From positions 806,001 through 870,000 of the forward strand of contig NC_011740.1 of the NCBI RefSeq assembly GCF_000026225.1: 64,000 nt of DNA, written 5' to 3'. A program made the translations under genes and the position numbers. Below, piece by piece: positions 31,734-42,056 of this stretch (position 1 is its first letter; the number at the start of each line of letters is the position of its first letter). Under the pieces are notes generated by a model. That model was not told the DNA's origin. It did no database searches and saw only the letters and a list, made by a program, of their open reading frames with translations. This DNA comes from Escherichia fergusonii ATCC 35469 (GTDB lineage Bacteria > Pseudomonadota > Gammaproteobacteria > Enterobacterales > Enterobacteriaceae).

Positions 31734-33044
31734 ATGGGGCAGGTTTTACCGCTGGTCACCCGCCAGGGCGATCGTATCGCCATTGTTAGTGGATTACGTA
31801 CGCCATTCGCGCGTCAGGCGACAGCTTTTCATGGCATTCCCGCTGTTGATCTGGGAAAAATGGTGGTAAGTGAACTACTTGCTCGTAGTGAAATTCCTCC
31901 TGCTGCGATTGAACAACTGGTGTTTGGTCAGGTGGTACAAATGCCGGAAGCCCCCAACATCGCACGTGAAATTGTGTTGGGCACAGGGATGAGTGTTCAT
32001 ACCGATGCATACAGCGTCAGCCGCGCTTGCGCGACCAGCTTCCAGGCGGTGGCAAATGTTGCTGAAAGCCTGATGGCAGGAACCATACGTGCAGGTATCG
32101 CCGGAGGAGCTGACTCTTCTTCAGTATTGCCTATTGGCGTCAGCAAGAAGCTGGCGCGGGTATTAGTTGATGTTAATAAAGCCAGAACGCTGGGCCAGCG
32201 GCTGAAATTATTTTCTCGTCTGCGTCTTCACGACTTATTGCCTGTACCGCCTGCGGTTGCCGAATACTCCACTGGCTTACGTATGGGCGATACCGCTGAG
32301 CAAATGGCAAAAACTTATGGCATTACCCGTGAACAGCAGGATGCATTGGCACATCGTTCGCATCAACGAGCAGCTCAAGCGTGGAGCGAAGGCAAACTGA
32401 CGAATGAGGTGATGACAGCTTATGTTCCGCCTTATAAAGCGCCATTGAGTGAAGATAACAATATTCGTGGTAATTCCACACTTGCCGATTATGCCCGCTT
32501 GCGCCCGGCATTTGACCGTAAGCATGGCACGGTAACCGCAGCGAACAGTACGCCACTGACGGATGGCGCAGCTGCAGTCATTATGATGACAGAAAGCCGG
32601 GCAAAAGAACTTGGACTAACACCGTTGGGATATTTACGCAGCTATGCTTTTACAGCCATTGATGTCTGGCAGGACATGTTGCTCGGCCCGGCATGGTCGA
32701 CACCACTGGCACTGGATCGTGCAGGACTGACACTGGCAGATCTTACACTGATTGATATGCATGAAGCCTTTGCAGCGCAGACGTTGGCCAATGTTCAGTT
32801 GCTCGGTAGTGAACGTTTCGCCCGCGATGTGTTGGGGCGCGCTCATGCGACAGGAGAGGTCGATGACAGTAAATTTAATGTGCTGGGGGGCTCCATCGCT
32901 TATGGTCATCCTTTTGCCGCTACCGGCGCACGAATGATTACCCAAACGCTCCATGAACTTCGTCGTCGAGGCGGCGGTTTCGGGTTGGTGACAGCCTGTG
33001 CTGCTGGTGGTTTAGGTGCAGCAATGGTTCTGGAGGCGGAATAA
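31734..33044 (+). CDS. fadI: 3-ketoacyl-CoA thiolase FadI
   Basis: FadI is the 436-aa beta subunit of the anaerobic fatty-acid oxidation complex. It cleaves 3-ketoacyl-CoA with CoA. The nucleophilic Cys is in SRACATSFQA (near residue 99), the active His in YGHPFAATG and the second Cys in TACAAGGLG. AGGGG precedes the ATG. Its stop overlaps the fadJ start by one base (TAATG), which couples the two subunits. Confidence 0.97.
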   Translation: MGQVLPLVTRQGDRIAIVSGLRTPFARQATAFHGIPAVDLGKMVVSELLARSEIPPAAIEQLVFGQVVQMPEAPNIAREIVLGTGMSVHTDAYSVSRACATSFQAVANVAESLMAGTIRAGIAGGADSSSVLPIGVSKKLARVLVDVNKARTLGQRLKLFSRLRLHDLLPVPPAVAEYSTGLRMGDTAEQMAKTYGITREQQDALAHRSHQRAAQAWSEGKLTNEVMTAYVPPYKAPLSEDNNIRGNSTLADYARLRPAFDRKHGTVTAANSTPLTDGAAAVIMMTESRAKELGLTPLGYLRSYAFTAIDVWQDMLLGPAWSTPLALDRAGLTLADLTLIDMHEAFAAQTLANVQLLGSERFARDVLGRAHATGEVDDSKFNVLGGSIAYGHPFAATGARMITQTLHELRRRGGGFGLVTACAAGGLGAAMVLEAE

Positions 33045-35188
33045 TGGACATGACATCAGCATTTACTCTTAATGTACGCCTGGACCACATTGCTGTGGTA
33101 ACTATTGACGTTCCCGGCGAAAAGATGAACACCCTCAAGGCTGAGTTTGCCGCTCAGGTCCGCGCCATCCTGAAAGAAATACGCGAAAACAAAGAGATTC
33201 GCGGTGTTGTCTTTATCTCTGCTAAAGCAGATAACTTTATCGCTGGTGCAGATATCAACATGATTGATCACTGCAACACCGCCATGGAAGCCGAAACCCT
33301 GGCACGCCAGGGGCAACAGTTAATGGCAGAAATCCATGCTCTGCCTGTGCCGGTGATTGCCGCCATACATGGGGCTTGTTTAGGTGGTGGACTGGAACTG
33401 GCTCTGGCCTGCCATGGACGTATTTGTACTGATGATCCAAAAACCATTCTGGGATTACCGGAGGTACAACTTGGCCTGTTACCCGGCTCAGGAGGAACTC
33501 AACGCCTGCCTCGCCTGGTGGGGTTAAGTACTGCTTTGGATATGATTCTGACGGGCAAGCAGTTGCGTCCCGGACAGGCACTAAAATCAGGGCTGGTGGA
33601 TGAAATTGTTCCCCAATCCATTTTATTGCAGGCGGCTGTGGAACGCGCGAAACAGGAAAGGCAAACACCGCGTTCTTTACCTGTACGGGAGCGTATTCTT
33701 GCCGGGCCGCTCGGGCGTTCGCTTCTGTTTCGCTTTGTCAGTAAAAAAACAGACCAGAAAACACAGGGTAATTATCCTGCTACCACTCGCATTCTCGACG
33801 TCATCGAAACAGGTCTGTCACAAGGTAGCAGTAGCGGATATGACGCAGAAGCCAGAGCATTTGGTGAGCTGGCGATGACATCGCAATCCCAGTCGCTACG
33901 GAATATTTTCTTTGCCAGTACTGAAGTAAAAAAAGATCCAGGAAGTACGGTGCAACCTGGTACTTTAGACAGTATTGGTATTCTGGGTGGTGGCCTGATG
34001 GGGGGTGGTATCGCCTTTGTAACCGCCTGTAAAGCGGGTTTACCCGTACGGATTAAAGACATTAATCCCCAGGGCATTAACCATGCGCTGAAATACAGTT
34101 GGCAACTACTGGATGCCAAAGTGCGTCGTCGGCATATAAAGGCTGGTGAGCAGGCCAGGCAATTAGCGAAAATCTCCGGTACAACCGATTATCAAGGCTT
34201 TGCACATCGGGATGTCGTTATCGAAGCGGTATTTGAAGATTTATCGTTAAAACAGCAGATGGTGGCTGAGGTTGAGAAAAATTGTGGTTTACACACCATT
34301 TTTGCCTCAAATACTTCATCTATACCAATAAGCGATATCGCAGCTCATGCAACAAGGCCTGAACAAGTTATCGGTTTACACTTTTTTAGCCCGGTTGAGA
34401 AAATGCCACTGGTGGAAGTTATTCCTCATGCTGCAACATCTGAGAAGACAATTGCCACTATTGTGAAGCTGGCGAAAAAACAGGGAAAAACACCGATTGT
34501 TGTTCAGGATAAGGCTGGATTCTATGTAAATCGTATTCTTGCTCCTTATATCAATGAGGCTATTCGACTATTAACCGAAGGTGAAAAGGTTGAAACCATA
34601 GATACCGCGCTGGTTAAGTTCGGTTTCCCTGTCGGGCCAATCCAACTTTTGGATGAGGTCGGAATTGATACAGGTACTAAAATAATACCTGTGCTTGAGG
34701 CGGCATATGGAGAACGTTTTAGCGCCCCTGCAAATGTTGTTTCTTCAATTTTGAATGATGATCGCAAAGGCAGAAAAAATGGTCGTGGCTTCTATCTTTA
34801 TGGAGCGAAAGGGCGTAAAAGCAAAAAACAGGTTGACCCTGAAATTTATAAGATTATTGCCGTACAAGGGCAGAGTAAGTTATCTGCTCAACAGATAACT
34901 GAACGTTGCGTCATGCTCATGCTTAACGAAGCTGCGCGTTGTTACAGAGAAGGCGTTATCCGTCATGCTCGTGATGGGGATATCGGTGCGGTATTTGGCA
35001 TCGGTTTTCCTCCATTTCTCGGGGGGCCATTCCGTTATATGGACTCGCTGGGGGCTTCAGAAGTTGTCGCTGTGCTGCAACGGTTAACGTCATTGTATGG
35101 TTCTCGCTTCACACCATGTGAGCAGTTGCTCCAAATGGCGGAACGTGGTGAAAGTTTCTGGAAAACAAGTGCAACGGATCGTCATTAA
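33044..35188 (+). CDS. fadJ: multifunctional fatty acid oxidation protein FadJ
   Basis: FadJ is the 714-aa alpha subunit with enoyl-CoA hydratase and 3-hydroxyacyl-CoA dehydrogenase activities. The N-terminal crotonase domain shows GACLGGGLELALACHGRI and LGLLPGSGGTQRLPRL. The dehydrogenase domain has the NAD motif GILGGGLMGGGIA near residue 310 and HFFSPVEKMPLVE. It is full length, but with many substitutions compared with K-12 as I remember it, especially after residue 200. Confidence 0.97.
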   Translation: MDMTSAFTLNVRLDHIAVVTIDVPGEKMNTLKAEFAAQVRAILKEIRENKEIRGVVFISAKADNFIAGADINMIDHCNTAMEAETLARQGQQLMAEIHALPVPVIAAIHGACLGGGLELALACHGRICTDDPKTILGLPEVQLGLLPGSGGTQRLPRLVGLSTALDMILTGKQLRPGQALKSGLVDEIVPQSILLQAAVERAKQERQTPRSLPVRERILAGPLGRSLLFRFVSKKTDQKTQGNYPATTRILDVIETGLSQGSSSGYDAEARAFGELAMTSQSQSLRNIFFASTEVKKDPGSTVQPGTLDSIGILGGGLMGGGIAFVTACKAGLPVRIKDINPQGINHALKYSWQLLDAKVRRRHIKAGEQARQLAKISGTTDYQGFAHRDVVIEAVFEDLSLKQQMVAEVEKNCGLHTIFASNTSSIPISDIAAHATRPEQVIGLHFFSPVEKMPLVEVIPHAATSEKTIATIVKLAKKQGKTPIVVQDKAGFYVNRILAPYINEAIRLLTEGEKVETIDTALVKFGFPVGPIQLLDEVGIDTGTKIIPVLEAAYGERFSAPANVVSSILNDDRKGRKNGRGFYLYGAKGRKSKKQVDPEIYKIIAVQGQSKLSAQQITERCVMLMLNEAARCYREGVIRHARDGDIGAVFGIGFPPFLGGPFRYMDSLGASEVVAVLQRLTSLYGSRFTPCEQLLQMAERGESFWKTSATDRH

Positions 35189-35393
35189 CAGGGTCAAAGT
35201 TTAAGGTTATCCACACTGAATGCCTGGGGTGTGGTCAGTAAGTGAACAACTATTGACTATACTTACGCCATTGAGGTAAAAAACAGCGTTTCATTCGGTG
35301 AATGGATAAGGCACAATGCCGACCACCGCATTACTGCAGCCCCCAGGGAGCAGCAGTACTGTGGGTGATTCTGGTTAACAAAAGCGGTGCAAT

Positions 35394-35879
35394 ATGCAAG
35401 TTTTTATCATGCGTCACGGCGACGCAGCCCTCGATGCCGCCAGTGATTCGGTTCGTCCTTTAACCAGTAATGGTTGTGACGATTCCCGCCTGATGGCGAA
35501 CTGGCTGAAAGGTCAAAAAGTGGAAATTGAACGTGTTCTGGTGAGCCCGTTCCTACGAGCCGAACAAACACTGGATGTGGTAGGTGAGTGTATGAGTCTG
35601 CCTGGCAGTGTTGATGTTTTGCCGGAGTTAACGCCCTGCGGCGATGTTGGGCTGGTCAGCGCGTATTTGCAGGCGCTGGCCAATGAAGGTATCGCATCGG
35701 CGTTGATTATTTCTCACTTGCCTTTAGTGGGGTATCTGGTTTCTGAGCTGTGCCCTGGCGAAACGCCGCCGATGTTTACCACCTCAGCCATTGCCAGCGT
35801 TACGCTTGATGAAAGCGGAAAAGGTACGTTCAACTGGCAAATGAGCCCGTGTAATCTGAAAATGGCGAAAGCTATCTGA
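35394..35879 (+). CDS. sixA: phosphohistidine phosphatase SixA
   Basis: This 161-aa histidine phosphatase has the RHG motif at residues 7-9 (His8 is the nucleophile). SixA dephosphorylates the HPt domain of ArcB and, in the nitrogen PTS, NPr. A 205-base gap after fadJ holds its promoter. A strong terminator follows. Confidence 0.95.
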   Translation: MQVFIMRHGDAALDAASDSVRPLTSNGCDDSRLMANWLKGQKVEIERVLVSPFLRAEQTLDVVGECMSLPGSVDVLPELTPCGDVGLVSAYLQALANEGIASALIISHLPLVGYLVSELCPGETPPMFTTSAIASVTLDESGKGTFNWQMSPCNLKMAKAI

Positions 35880-35886
35880 TTAGTTC

Positions 35887-35921
35887 AAAAAGCCCGATAA
35901 CTTTAATTGATCGGGCTTTTT
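35887..35921. terminator. sixA terminator
   Basis: Stem aaaaagcccgat / atcgggcttttt with a T tract on both strands. Confidence 0.93.
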
Positions 35922-35954
35922 ATTGAGTATTTCTTCTAATGGCTGAATTATACC

Positions 35955-36447
35955 CTAAATATCCAAGTTGCAGGAACGCAGACTCAGCATATGCAGCTTG
36001 TAGTATGACGAGTATAAATAAAGATATTTTTGTGTCTTGATAATATATTATCATTACCTTGATGGTGATGTCTTTTGAAAAATTAATTTTCAATCGTCAT
36101 TTTTGTAATTGAATAATTTTTGTGCAAGTTATTCATTGGTAAAATGCAAAATGCTTTTTGACTCAGAATATCTTTTTTTTGAAAGATTTATCTTCAGGAT
36201 ATATACCTTTGTTCAATGTATTAAGGTTGACTACATCTGACCTTTAGTACAATTCAATTGAATACTGATGGCGAAATCATCAGCATTGTCGCCACACCAA
36301 AGAATATTCTTTCTTGCAACCTATTTCATATTCGTTCAGATAGTCTATTCGATGGCTGGGTATTAACTCGTGATGAATTTATATATTGATTGGCCTAATA
36401 AATCATGATGTTTATATCACTTATTTAATATAATTTAAGGACAAATA
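35955..36447. promoter_or_regulatory. yfcV upstream region with a truncated ERIC unit
   Basis: The first 60 bases (to about 36016) contain gaacgcagactcagcatatgcagcttgtagtatgacgag-type ERIC end sequence without the central core, so it is a partial element. The rest, to 36447, is strongly AT-rich and gene-free, typical of an H-NS-bound fimbrial promoter. A phase-variable invertible repeat was looked for by eye and not seen. Confidence 0.55.
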
Positions 36448-37008
36448 ATGAGTAAGTTCGCTAAAACTGCCGTTGCAGCCGCAATGGTAATGGGCGTAGT
36501 TGTCTCCGCGTCAGCCTTTGCTGCAGGCAACAACGGTACTGCACGTTTCTATGGCACCATTGAAGACTCTCCGTGCTCTATCGTTCCAGACGATCACAAA
36601 CTGGAAGTGGATTTAGGCAACATTGGTGCAGAAGTACTGAAAAACAACGGGACTACCACGCCGAAAGACTTTCAGATTCGTTTGCAGGACTGCGTATTTG
36701 ATACCCAAACAACCATGGAAACGACGTTCACCGGTAACGTTTCTACGGGAAACGAGAATTACTACACCATTTTTAATACCGATACAGGTGCTGCGTTTAA
36801 CAATGTAAGCCTGGCGATTGGTGATAAGCAAGGTACTTCCTATAAAAGCGGTGTTGGCATTGAACAGCCGATCGTAAATGACTCAGTAACCAATAAAGGC
36901 AAACCTAAACAGACTCTGAACTTCAAAGCCTGGTTAGTCGGTGCGGCTGGTACGCCTGACCTGGGTGGTTTTGAAGCGAATACCACCTTCCAGATTACCT
37001 ATCTCTAA
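36448..37008 (+). CDS. yfcV: YfcV major fimbrial subunit
   Basis: This 186-aa type-1-family pilin has a signal peptide (cleavage after SAFA), one Cys pair (SPCSI and LQDCVF) and a C-terminal beta-zipper ending FQITYL. It is the first and presumably most abundant product of the yfc operon. A hairpin-plus-T structure follows immediately, which would reduce transcription of the usher relative to the pilin. Confidence 0.92.
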   Translation: MSKFAKTAVAAAMVMGVVVSASAFAAGNNGTARFYGTIEDSPCSIVPDDHKLEVDLGNIGAEVLKNNGTTTPKDFQIRLQDCVFDTQTTMETTFTGNVSTGNENYYTIFNTDTGAAFNNVSLAIGDKQGTSYKSGVGIEQPIVNDSVTNKGKPKQTLNFKAWLVGAAGTPDLGGFEANTTFQITYL

Positions 37009-37017
37009 GGTAATTCA

Positions 37018-37047
37018 CCCCCATAGCATCGCGCTATGGGGGATTTT
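37018..37047 (+). terminator. intra-operon terminator/attenuator between yfcV and yfcU
   Basis: A perfect 10-bp stem cccccatagc / gctatggggg is followed by atttt. Confidence 0.85.
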
Positions 37048-37094
37048 GGAACGAGTTTTTGGACTTATTATAATAATCACGGATGGATACGTGT

Positions 37095-39731
37095 ATGCCT
37101 GACCATTCTCTTTTCCGCTTACGGGCGCTTCCTTGGTGCGTTGCCGTGGCCATCTCTGGATGCCATATCAATGCCTGGGCTGATGAAGATATTCAGTTTG
37201 ATTCCCGTTTTCTGGAATTAAAAGGCGACACGAAAATCGATTTAAAACGCTTTTCAAGCCAGGGTTATGTTGAGCCAGGTAAATACAGTTTACAGGTTGA
37301 GGTCAATAAACAGCCGTTACCCGGTGAATATGATATTTACTGGTATGCAACAGAAAATGACGCCAATAAGACTTATGCCTGTCTGTCGCCAGACCTGGCG
37401 GCACAGCTTGGTTTTAAAGAAGACATTGCGAACAATTTGCAATGGGTTCTCGACGGTAAATGCCTCAAGCCAGGCCAACTTGACGGTCTGGAAATGCGCG
37501 CTGATTTAAGCCAGTCCGCACTCCTTATCACCTTACCGCAGGCTTATCTTGAATACAGCGATGTCGACTGGGACCCTCCCTCGCGCTGGGATGATGGCAT
37601 CTCAGGTTTAATTGCCGATTACAGCATCAATGCCCAAACCCGACATGAAGAAAATAGCGGTGATGACAGCAACGATATCAGCGGCAACGGTACGGTTGGC
37701 GTTAACCTCGGGCCGTGGCGCTTGCGAGCCGACTGGCAGAGCGATTATCAGCATACCCGCAGTAATGATAAAGAGACGGAAGACAGCACCGAAAGAAACT
37801 GGGACTGGAGCCGTTACTATGCCTGGCGCGCGTTACCGAGCCTGAAAGCCAAACTGGCACTCGGTGAAGATTACCTCGATTCCGATATTTTCGATGGCTT
37901 TAACTACATCGGCGGTAGTATCAGTACTGACGATCAAATGCTGCCGCCGAATCTGCGCGGCTATGCTCCAGATATTTCCGGCGTGGCCCATACGGCGGCG
38001 AAAGTCACCGTTAGCCAGGCCGGGCGTATAATTTATGAAACCCAGGTGCCAGCCGGGCCATTCCGTATCCAGGATCTTGCCGATTTTAGCTCTGGTACGC
38101 TGCATGTGCGCATTGAAGAGGTGAACGGTCAGGTGCAGGAGTATGACATCAGCACTGCCTCCATGCCGTTCCTGACTCGCCCGGGCCAGGTGCGCTACAA
38201 AATTATGATGGGGCGACCACAGGAGTGGGGGCACCATGTGCAAGGCGGGTTCTTTTCCGGTGGCGAAGCGTCCTGGGGGATAGCAAACGGCTGGTCACTG
38301 TATGGCGGGGCGCTTGGCGATGAAAATTACCAGTCAGCCGCGCTTGGGATTGGTCGCGATCTCTCCATTTTCGGTGCGATGGCCTTTGATATCACCCACT
38401 CGCATACCCGACTTGACGATTCGACCGCTTACGGAAAAAGCACTCTCGACGGTAACTCTTTCAGAGTCAGTTATTCCAAAGACTTTGATGAACTCAACAG
38501 CCGCGTCACCTTCGCCGGATACCGCTTCTCGGAAGAGAACTATATGACCATGAGTGAGTATCTGGACGCGAATGACAGCGCAATGGTCCGCTCAGGCAAT
38601 GATAAAGAGATGTACACCGCCACCTATAACCAGAACTTTAGAGATGCCGGTGTTTCTGTTTACCTGAACTATACGCGTCACACCTACTGGGATCGTGAGG
38701 AACAGACCAACTACAACGTAATGCTCTCCCACTATTTCAATATGGGCGGCATTCGTAACATGAGTATCTCTCTGACCGGTTATCGCTATGAGTATGACAA
38801 CAGCGCCGATAAAGGTGTCTATATCTCCTTAAGTATGCCGTGGGGTGATAGCAGTACGGTGAGTTACAACGGTAACTACGGTAGCGGTCCTGACAGCAGC
38901 CAGGTGGGGTATTTCAGCCGTATAGACGACGCCAGTCATTATCAGATAAACGTTGGCAACAGTGAAAATCACTCCAGCGTGGATGGTTATTACAGCCGTG
39001 ACGGTTCAATGGCCCATGTGGACCTCAGTGCCAACTACCATGAAGGGCAGTACACCTCTGCCGGGTTGTCGCTACAGGGCGGCGCCACGCTCACAGCTCA
39101 CGGTGGTGCGTTGCACCGAACTCAAAATATGGGCGGTACGCGATTACTGATTGACGCTGACGGTGTCGCCGACGTACCGGTCGAAGGGAATGGCGCAGCG
39201 GTTTATACCAATATGTTTGGCAAAGCCGTCGTTGCCGACGTCAATAACTACTACCGTAACCAGGCCACTATTGACCTGACCAGACTGCCAGATGACGCTG
39301 AAGCCACGCAGTCTGTAGTGCAGGCGACACTTACCGAAGGCGCCATTGGCTACCGTCAATTTGCGGTTATCAGTGGGCAAAAGGCGATGGCTGTCCTGCG
39401 CATGAGTGATGGCAGTTACCCGCCATTTGGTGCGGAAGTGAGAAACGAACACGACCAGCAGGTCGGCCTGGTTGATGATGACGGCAACGTCTATCTGGCT
39501 GGAGTAAAAGCGGGCGAACACATGTGTGTCTCATGGAATGGCGAACCCCACTGTGAGATCTCACTGCCAGACCCGCTACCTGCCGACCTGTTCAATGGCC
39601 TGTTACTGCCGTGCAAGCAACAAGGCGCTGTGCTGCCTGCGGCTCCGGTAGAGATTAAACCGATGATTCAGGAACAAACGCAGCAGGTCACACCTGGCGC
39701 GGAACCCATGGCTATTTCAGCAAACCAATAA
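37095..39731 (+). CDS. yfcU: YfcU outer membrane usher
   Basis: This full-length fimbrial usher (about 878 aa from this ATG) has a signal peptide ending NAWA, the N-terminal chaperone-binding domain and the usher-family signature in the barrel (AGPFRIQDL). C-terminal plug/carboxy domains include GSYPPFGAEV and a Cys pair (HMCVSWNGEPHCEI). ATG 37095 was chosen because GGATGG lies eight bases upstream and the signal peptide then has normal form; an ATG at 37083 is possible. There are no frameshifts. Confidence 0.93.
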   Translation: MPDHSLFRLRALPWCVAVAISGCHINAWADEDIQFDSRFLELKGDTKIDLKRFSSQGYVEPGKYSLQVEVNKQPLPGEYDIYWYATENDANKTYACLSPDLAAQLGFKEDIANNLQWVLDGKCLKPGQLDGLEMRADLSQSALLITLPQAYLEYSDVDWDPPSRWDDGISGLIADYSINAQTRHEENSGDDSNDISGNGTVGVNLGPWRLRADWQSDYQHTRSNDKETEDSTERNWDWSRYYAWRALPSLKAKLALGEDYLDSDIFDGFNYIGGSISTDDQMLPPNLRGYAPDISGVAHTAAKVTVSQAGRIIYETQVPAGPFRIQDLADFSSGTLHVRIEEVNGQVQEYDISTASMPFLTRPGQVRYKIMMGRPQEWGHHVQGGFFSGGEASWGIANGWSLYGGALGDENYQSAALGIGRDLSIFGAMAFDITHSHTRLDDSTAYGKSTLDGNSFRVSYSKDFDELNSRVTFAGYRFSEENYMTMSEYLDANDSAMVRSGNDKEMYTATYNQNFRDAGVSVYLNYTRHTYWDREEQTNYNVMLSHYFNMGGIRNMSISLTGYRYEYDNSADKGVYISLSMPWGDSSTVSYNGNYGSGPDSSQVGYFSRIDDASHYQINVGNSENHSSVDGYYSRDGSMAHVDLSANYHEGQYTSAGLSLQGGATLTAHGGALHRTQNMGGTRLLIDADGVADVPVEGNGAAVYTNMFGKAVVADVNNYYRNQATIDLTRLPDDAEATQSVVQATLTEGAIGYRQFAVISGQKAMAVLRMSDGSYPPFGAEVRNEHDQQVGLVDDDGNVYLAGVKAGEHMCVSWNGEPHCEISLPDPLPADLFNGLLLPCKQQGAVLPAAPVEIKPMIQEQTQQVTPGAEPMAISANQ

Positions 39732-39750
39732 CGTGATTAAGGATTGATCC

Positions 39751-40503
39751 ATGTATACATTGACTCGCTCTGCAAAAAGAGTTGCCCCTGCGCTGGCGCT
39801 GCTGGTGGCGGCCGCCAGTTTTACCACCCACGCATCGGTGACACCCGACCGTACACGCCTGGTCTTCAATGAAGGCGACAAATCTATCAGCGTCACGTTG
39901 CGCAATAACGACCCGAAGCAGCCCTACCTGGCGCAAAGCTGGATGGAGGACGAAAAGGGCAACAAAATCAGCTCGCCACTTACGGTACTGCCGCCGGTAC
40001 AGCGTATTGATGCGATGATGAATGGTCAGGTAAAAGTCCAGGGAATGCCGGATATCAACAAGTTACCGGCCGATCGTGAGAGCATGTTCTACTTTAACGT
40101 GCGTGAAATCCCGCCAAAATCGAACAAACCTAATACGCTGCAAATTGCCCTGCAAACGCGTATCAAATTGTTCTGGCGACCCAAGGCACTGGCAAAAATT
40201 GACATGAGGGAGCCGTGGCAGCACAAGGTGACGTTAACCCGCAATGGACAGGCGTTCACCGTCAATAACCCCACGCCCTATTACGTGATTATCAGCAATG
40301 CCAGCACACAGAAAAATGGTAATCCGGCAGCCGGGTTTACGCCGCTGGTCATGCCGCCGAAATCGTCCGCACCGTTGAATGTGAAGATGGACACTGTGCC
40401 GGTGCTGACTTACGTCAACGACTACGGCGCGCGATTGTCGCTGAACTTTAAATGCAATGGCAATAATTGCCAGGTGGATGCAGAGCAAAGCCGCAAAGGC
40501 TGA
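39751..40503 (+). CDS. yfcS: YfcS periplasmic fimbrial chaperone
   Basis: This 250-aa PapD-like chaperone of the short-loop (FGS) type has a signal peptide ending TTHA. Family motifs are present (RLVFNEGDKSISVTLRNND, and FYFNVREIPPKS before the G1 strand LQIALQTRIKLFWRP). It would deliver YfcV and the minor subunits to YfcU. It lies 19 bases after yfcU. Confidence 0.93.
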   Translation: MYTLTRSAKRVAPALALLVAAASFTTHASVTPDRTRLVFNEGDKSISVTLRNNDPKQPYLAQSWMEDEKGNKISSPLTVLPPVQRIDAMMNGQVKVQGMPDINKLPADRESMFYFNVREIPPKSNKPNTLQIALQTRIKLFWRPKALAKIDMREPWQHKVTLTRNGQAFTVNNPTPYYVIISNASTQKNGNPAAGFTPLVMPPKSSAPLNVKMDTVPVLTYVNDYGARLSLNFKCNGNNCQVDAEQSRKG

Positions 40504-40518
40504 TGCCGGGAGAGTCTT

Positions 40519-41034
40519 ATGAAATACACGTTTCTGGTGGGAACGGGCATTTTTCTCCTGAGCGGCTGGCTGATGGGGAGCCTTGCCGTGGCAGGGGAAA
40601 GTAGACCGGTGCTATTGACGTTGCACGTTTTGGTGGATGGGCCACCGCCCTGTTCCGTGAAGGGGAGCAATGTGCAATTTGGCGATGTATACATTAGCAA
40701 AATCAATGGCACGAATTACCGCACCACGGAGCCGCTTTATACCCTGAACTGTGGTAACAGGGCGGTGGGTGTTGATGATCTGCGGTTGCAGCTTAAAGGC
40801 ACCACTACCGTTATTAACGGGGAAACTGTCATTGCGACGGAAATACCCGGCCTGGGCATTCGCATTGAAAACGGTGCCGATAACTCTTTATTTAGAGTGG
40901 GTGAAGGTAACTGGTCTGATTTTAATGTTAACCAGTTGCCCAATCTCAAAGCGGTGCCGGTAAAACAGAGTGGAGCGCAGCTTACGCCAGCGGAATTTAA
41001 CGCCAGTATGACGATGGTGGTGGATTACCAATGA
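40519..41034 (+). CDS. yfcR: YfcR minor fimbrial subunit
   Basis: This 171-aa pilin-like protein has a signal peptide (cleavage after AVAG), paired cysteines (PPCSV and LNCGN) and the usual aromatic C-terminus VVDYQ. It follows yfcS by 15 bases, and its stop overlaps the start of yfcQ by four bases. Confidence 0.9.
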   Translation: MKYTFLVGTGIFLLSGWLMGSLAVAGESRPVLLTLHVLVDGPPPCSVKGSNVQFGDVYISKINGTNYRTTEPLYTLNCGNRAVGVDDLRLQLKGTTTVINGETVIATEIPGLGIRIENGADNSLFRVGEGNWSDFNVNQLPNLKAVPVKQSGAQLTPAEFNASMTMVVDYQ

Positions 41035-41519
41035 AAAAACGCTTGTTCTTTTTACTCTGCACCTGCGGTGGTGTTGCGCTGGCGGCTGACGATGACATCA
41101 CTTTTCACGGTACGCTGGTGGCACCGCCTGTCTGTACTATCAGCGGGGGAAAGACCCTCGAGGTGGAATTTCGCGATCTCATCATCGACAGTATCAACGG
41201 GGACAATGGCCGCAAGGAAGTGAAATATGACCTGAGCTGTGACTCCGAAATACGCGATCCCGACTGGATTATGACGCTCACCTGGACGGGGACGCAGACC
41301 GCCTACAATGACTCGGCTATCGAAACAGACGTTCCCGGCTTTGGTATTGAGCTTCAACACGATGGTCAGCCTTTTAAACTGAATACTCCGCTTACCATTA
41401 ACGCCACTGATTTTACCCAAAAGCCGAAACTGGAGGCCGTGCCAGTGAAGTCAGTCGATGCGGTGCTGAGCGATACCACGTTTTCAGCCTATGCAACATT
41501 GCGGGTGGATTATCAATGA
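41031..41519 (+). CDS. yfcQ: YfcQ minor fimbrial subunit
   Basis: This 162-aa pilin-like protein has a short signal peptide (FLLCTCGGVALA), the Cys pair PPVCTI and LSCDSE, and a C-terminus RVDYQ almost the same as YfcR. YfcQ and YfcR are probably tandem paralogues. It is coupled by ATGA overlaps to both neighbours. Confidence 0.9.
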   Translation: MKKRLFFLLCTCGGVALAADDDITFHGTLVAPPVCTISGGKTLEVEFRDLIIDSINGDNGRKEVKYDLSCDSEIRDPDWIMTLTWTGTQTAYNDSAIETDVPGFGIELQHDGQPFKLNTPLTINATDFTQKPKLEAVPVKSVDAVLSDTTFSAYATLRVDYQ

Positions 41520-42055
41520 AAACAGAACGCATTTATTCGCTCGGCTATGGGCTGTTAGCGGGACTGTTGTTGACCGGCAGCACGCGTATCCTGGCCGTGG
41601 ACAACAACCTGCATTTTTACGGCAACTTACTCAGCCGCTCTTGTACGCTGGTGGTTGAGAGCGGAAATCTGGCCGAAGTCCATTTTCCAACTATCAGTCG
41701 TAAGGATCTCATGGTTGCGGGGGAGTCTGCGCACATTCCGGTGGTGTTTAAGCTGAAAGATTGTAAGGGGCCTGCGAGTTATCAGGTCCAGGTGACTCTT
41801 ACCGGTACGGAAGACAGTGAGCAGCCCGGTTTCCTGGCGCTGGATACCACATCAACCGCGCAGGGTGTCGGGATTGGGATGGAAACGACTGACGGGGTAC
41901 GGGTGGCGATTAACAACCCAACCGGGGTGAAATTCACGCTTAGCGATGGCAGCAATGACATTAATTTCAGGGCCTGGTTACAGGCGAAAAGCGGTCGGGA
42001 AGTGACGATGGGTGAATTTACCGCCTCCTTAACCGCAACCTTTGAGTATATTTAA
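41516..42055 (+). CDS. yfcP: YfcP minor fimbrial subunit
   Basis: This 179-aa pilin-family protein has a signal peptide ending ILA, the Cys pair RSCTL and LKDCKG, and a C-terminal beta strand ATFEYI. It overlaps yfcQ by four bases and ends one base before the yfcO start codon. Confidence 0.9.
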   Translation: MKTERIYSLGYGLLAGLLLTGSTRILAVDNNLHFYGNLLSRSCTLVVESGNLAEVHFPTISRKDLMVAGESAHIPVVFKLKDCKGPASYQVQVTLTGTEDSEQPGFLALDTTSTAQGVGIGMETTDGVRVAINNPTGVKFTLSDGSNDINFRAWLQAKSGREVTMGEFTASLTATFEYI

Positions 42056-42056
42056 G

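Noticed and set aside
35200..35393. Hairpin tactgc...gcagta before sixA as a small RNA gene
   Set aside because: It has no promoter-terminator pair of its own that I can see, so it is left as part of the sixA leader.
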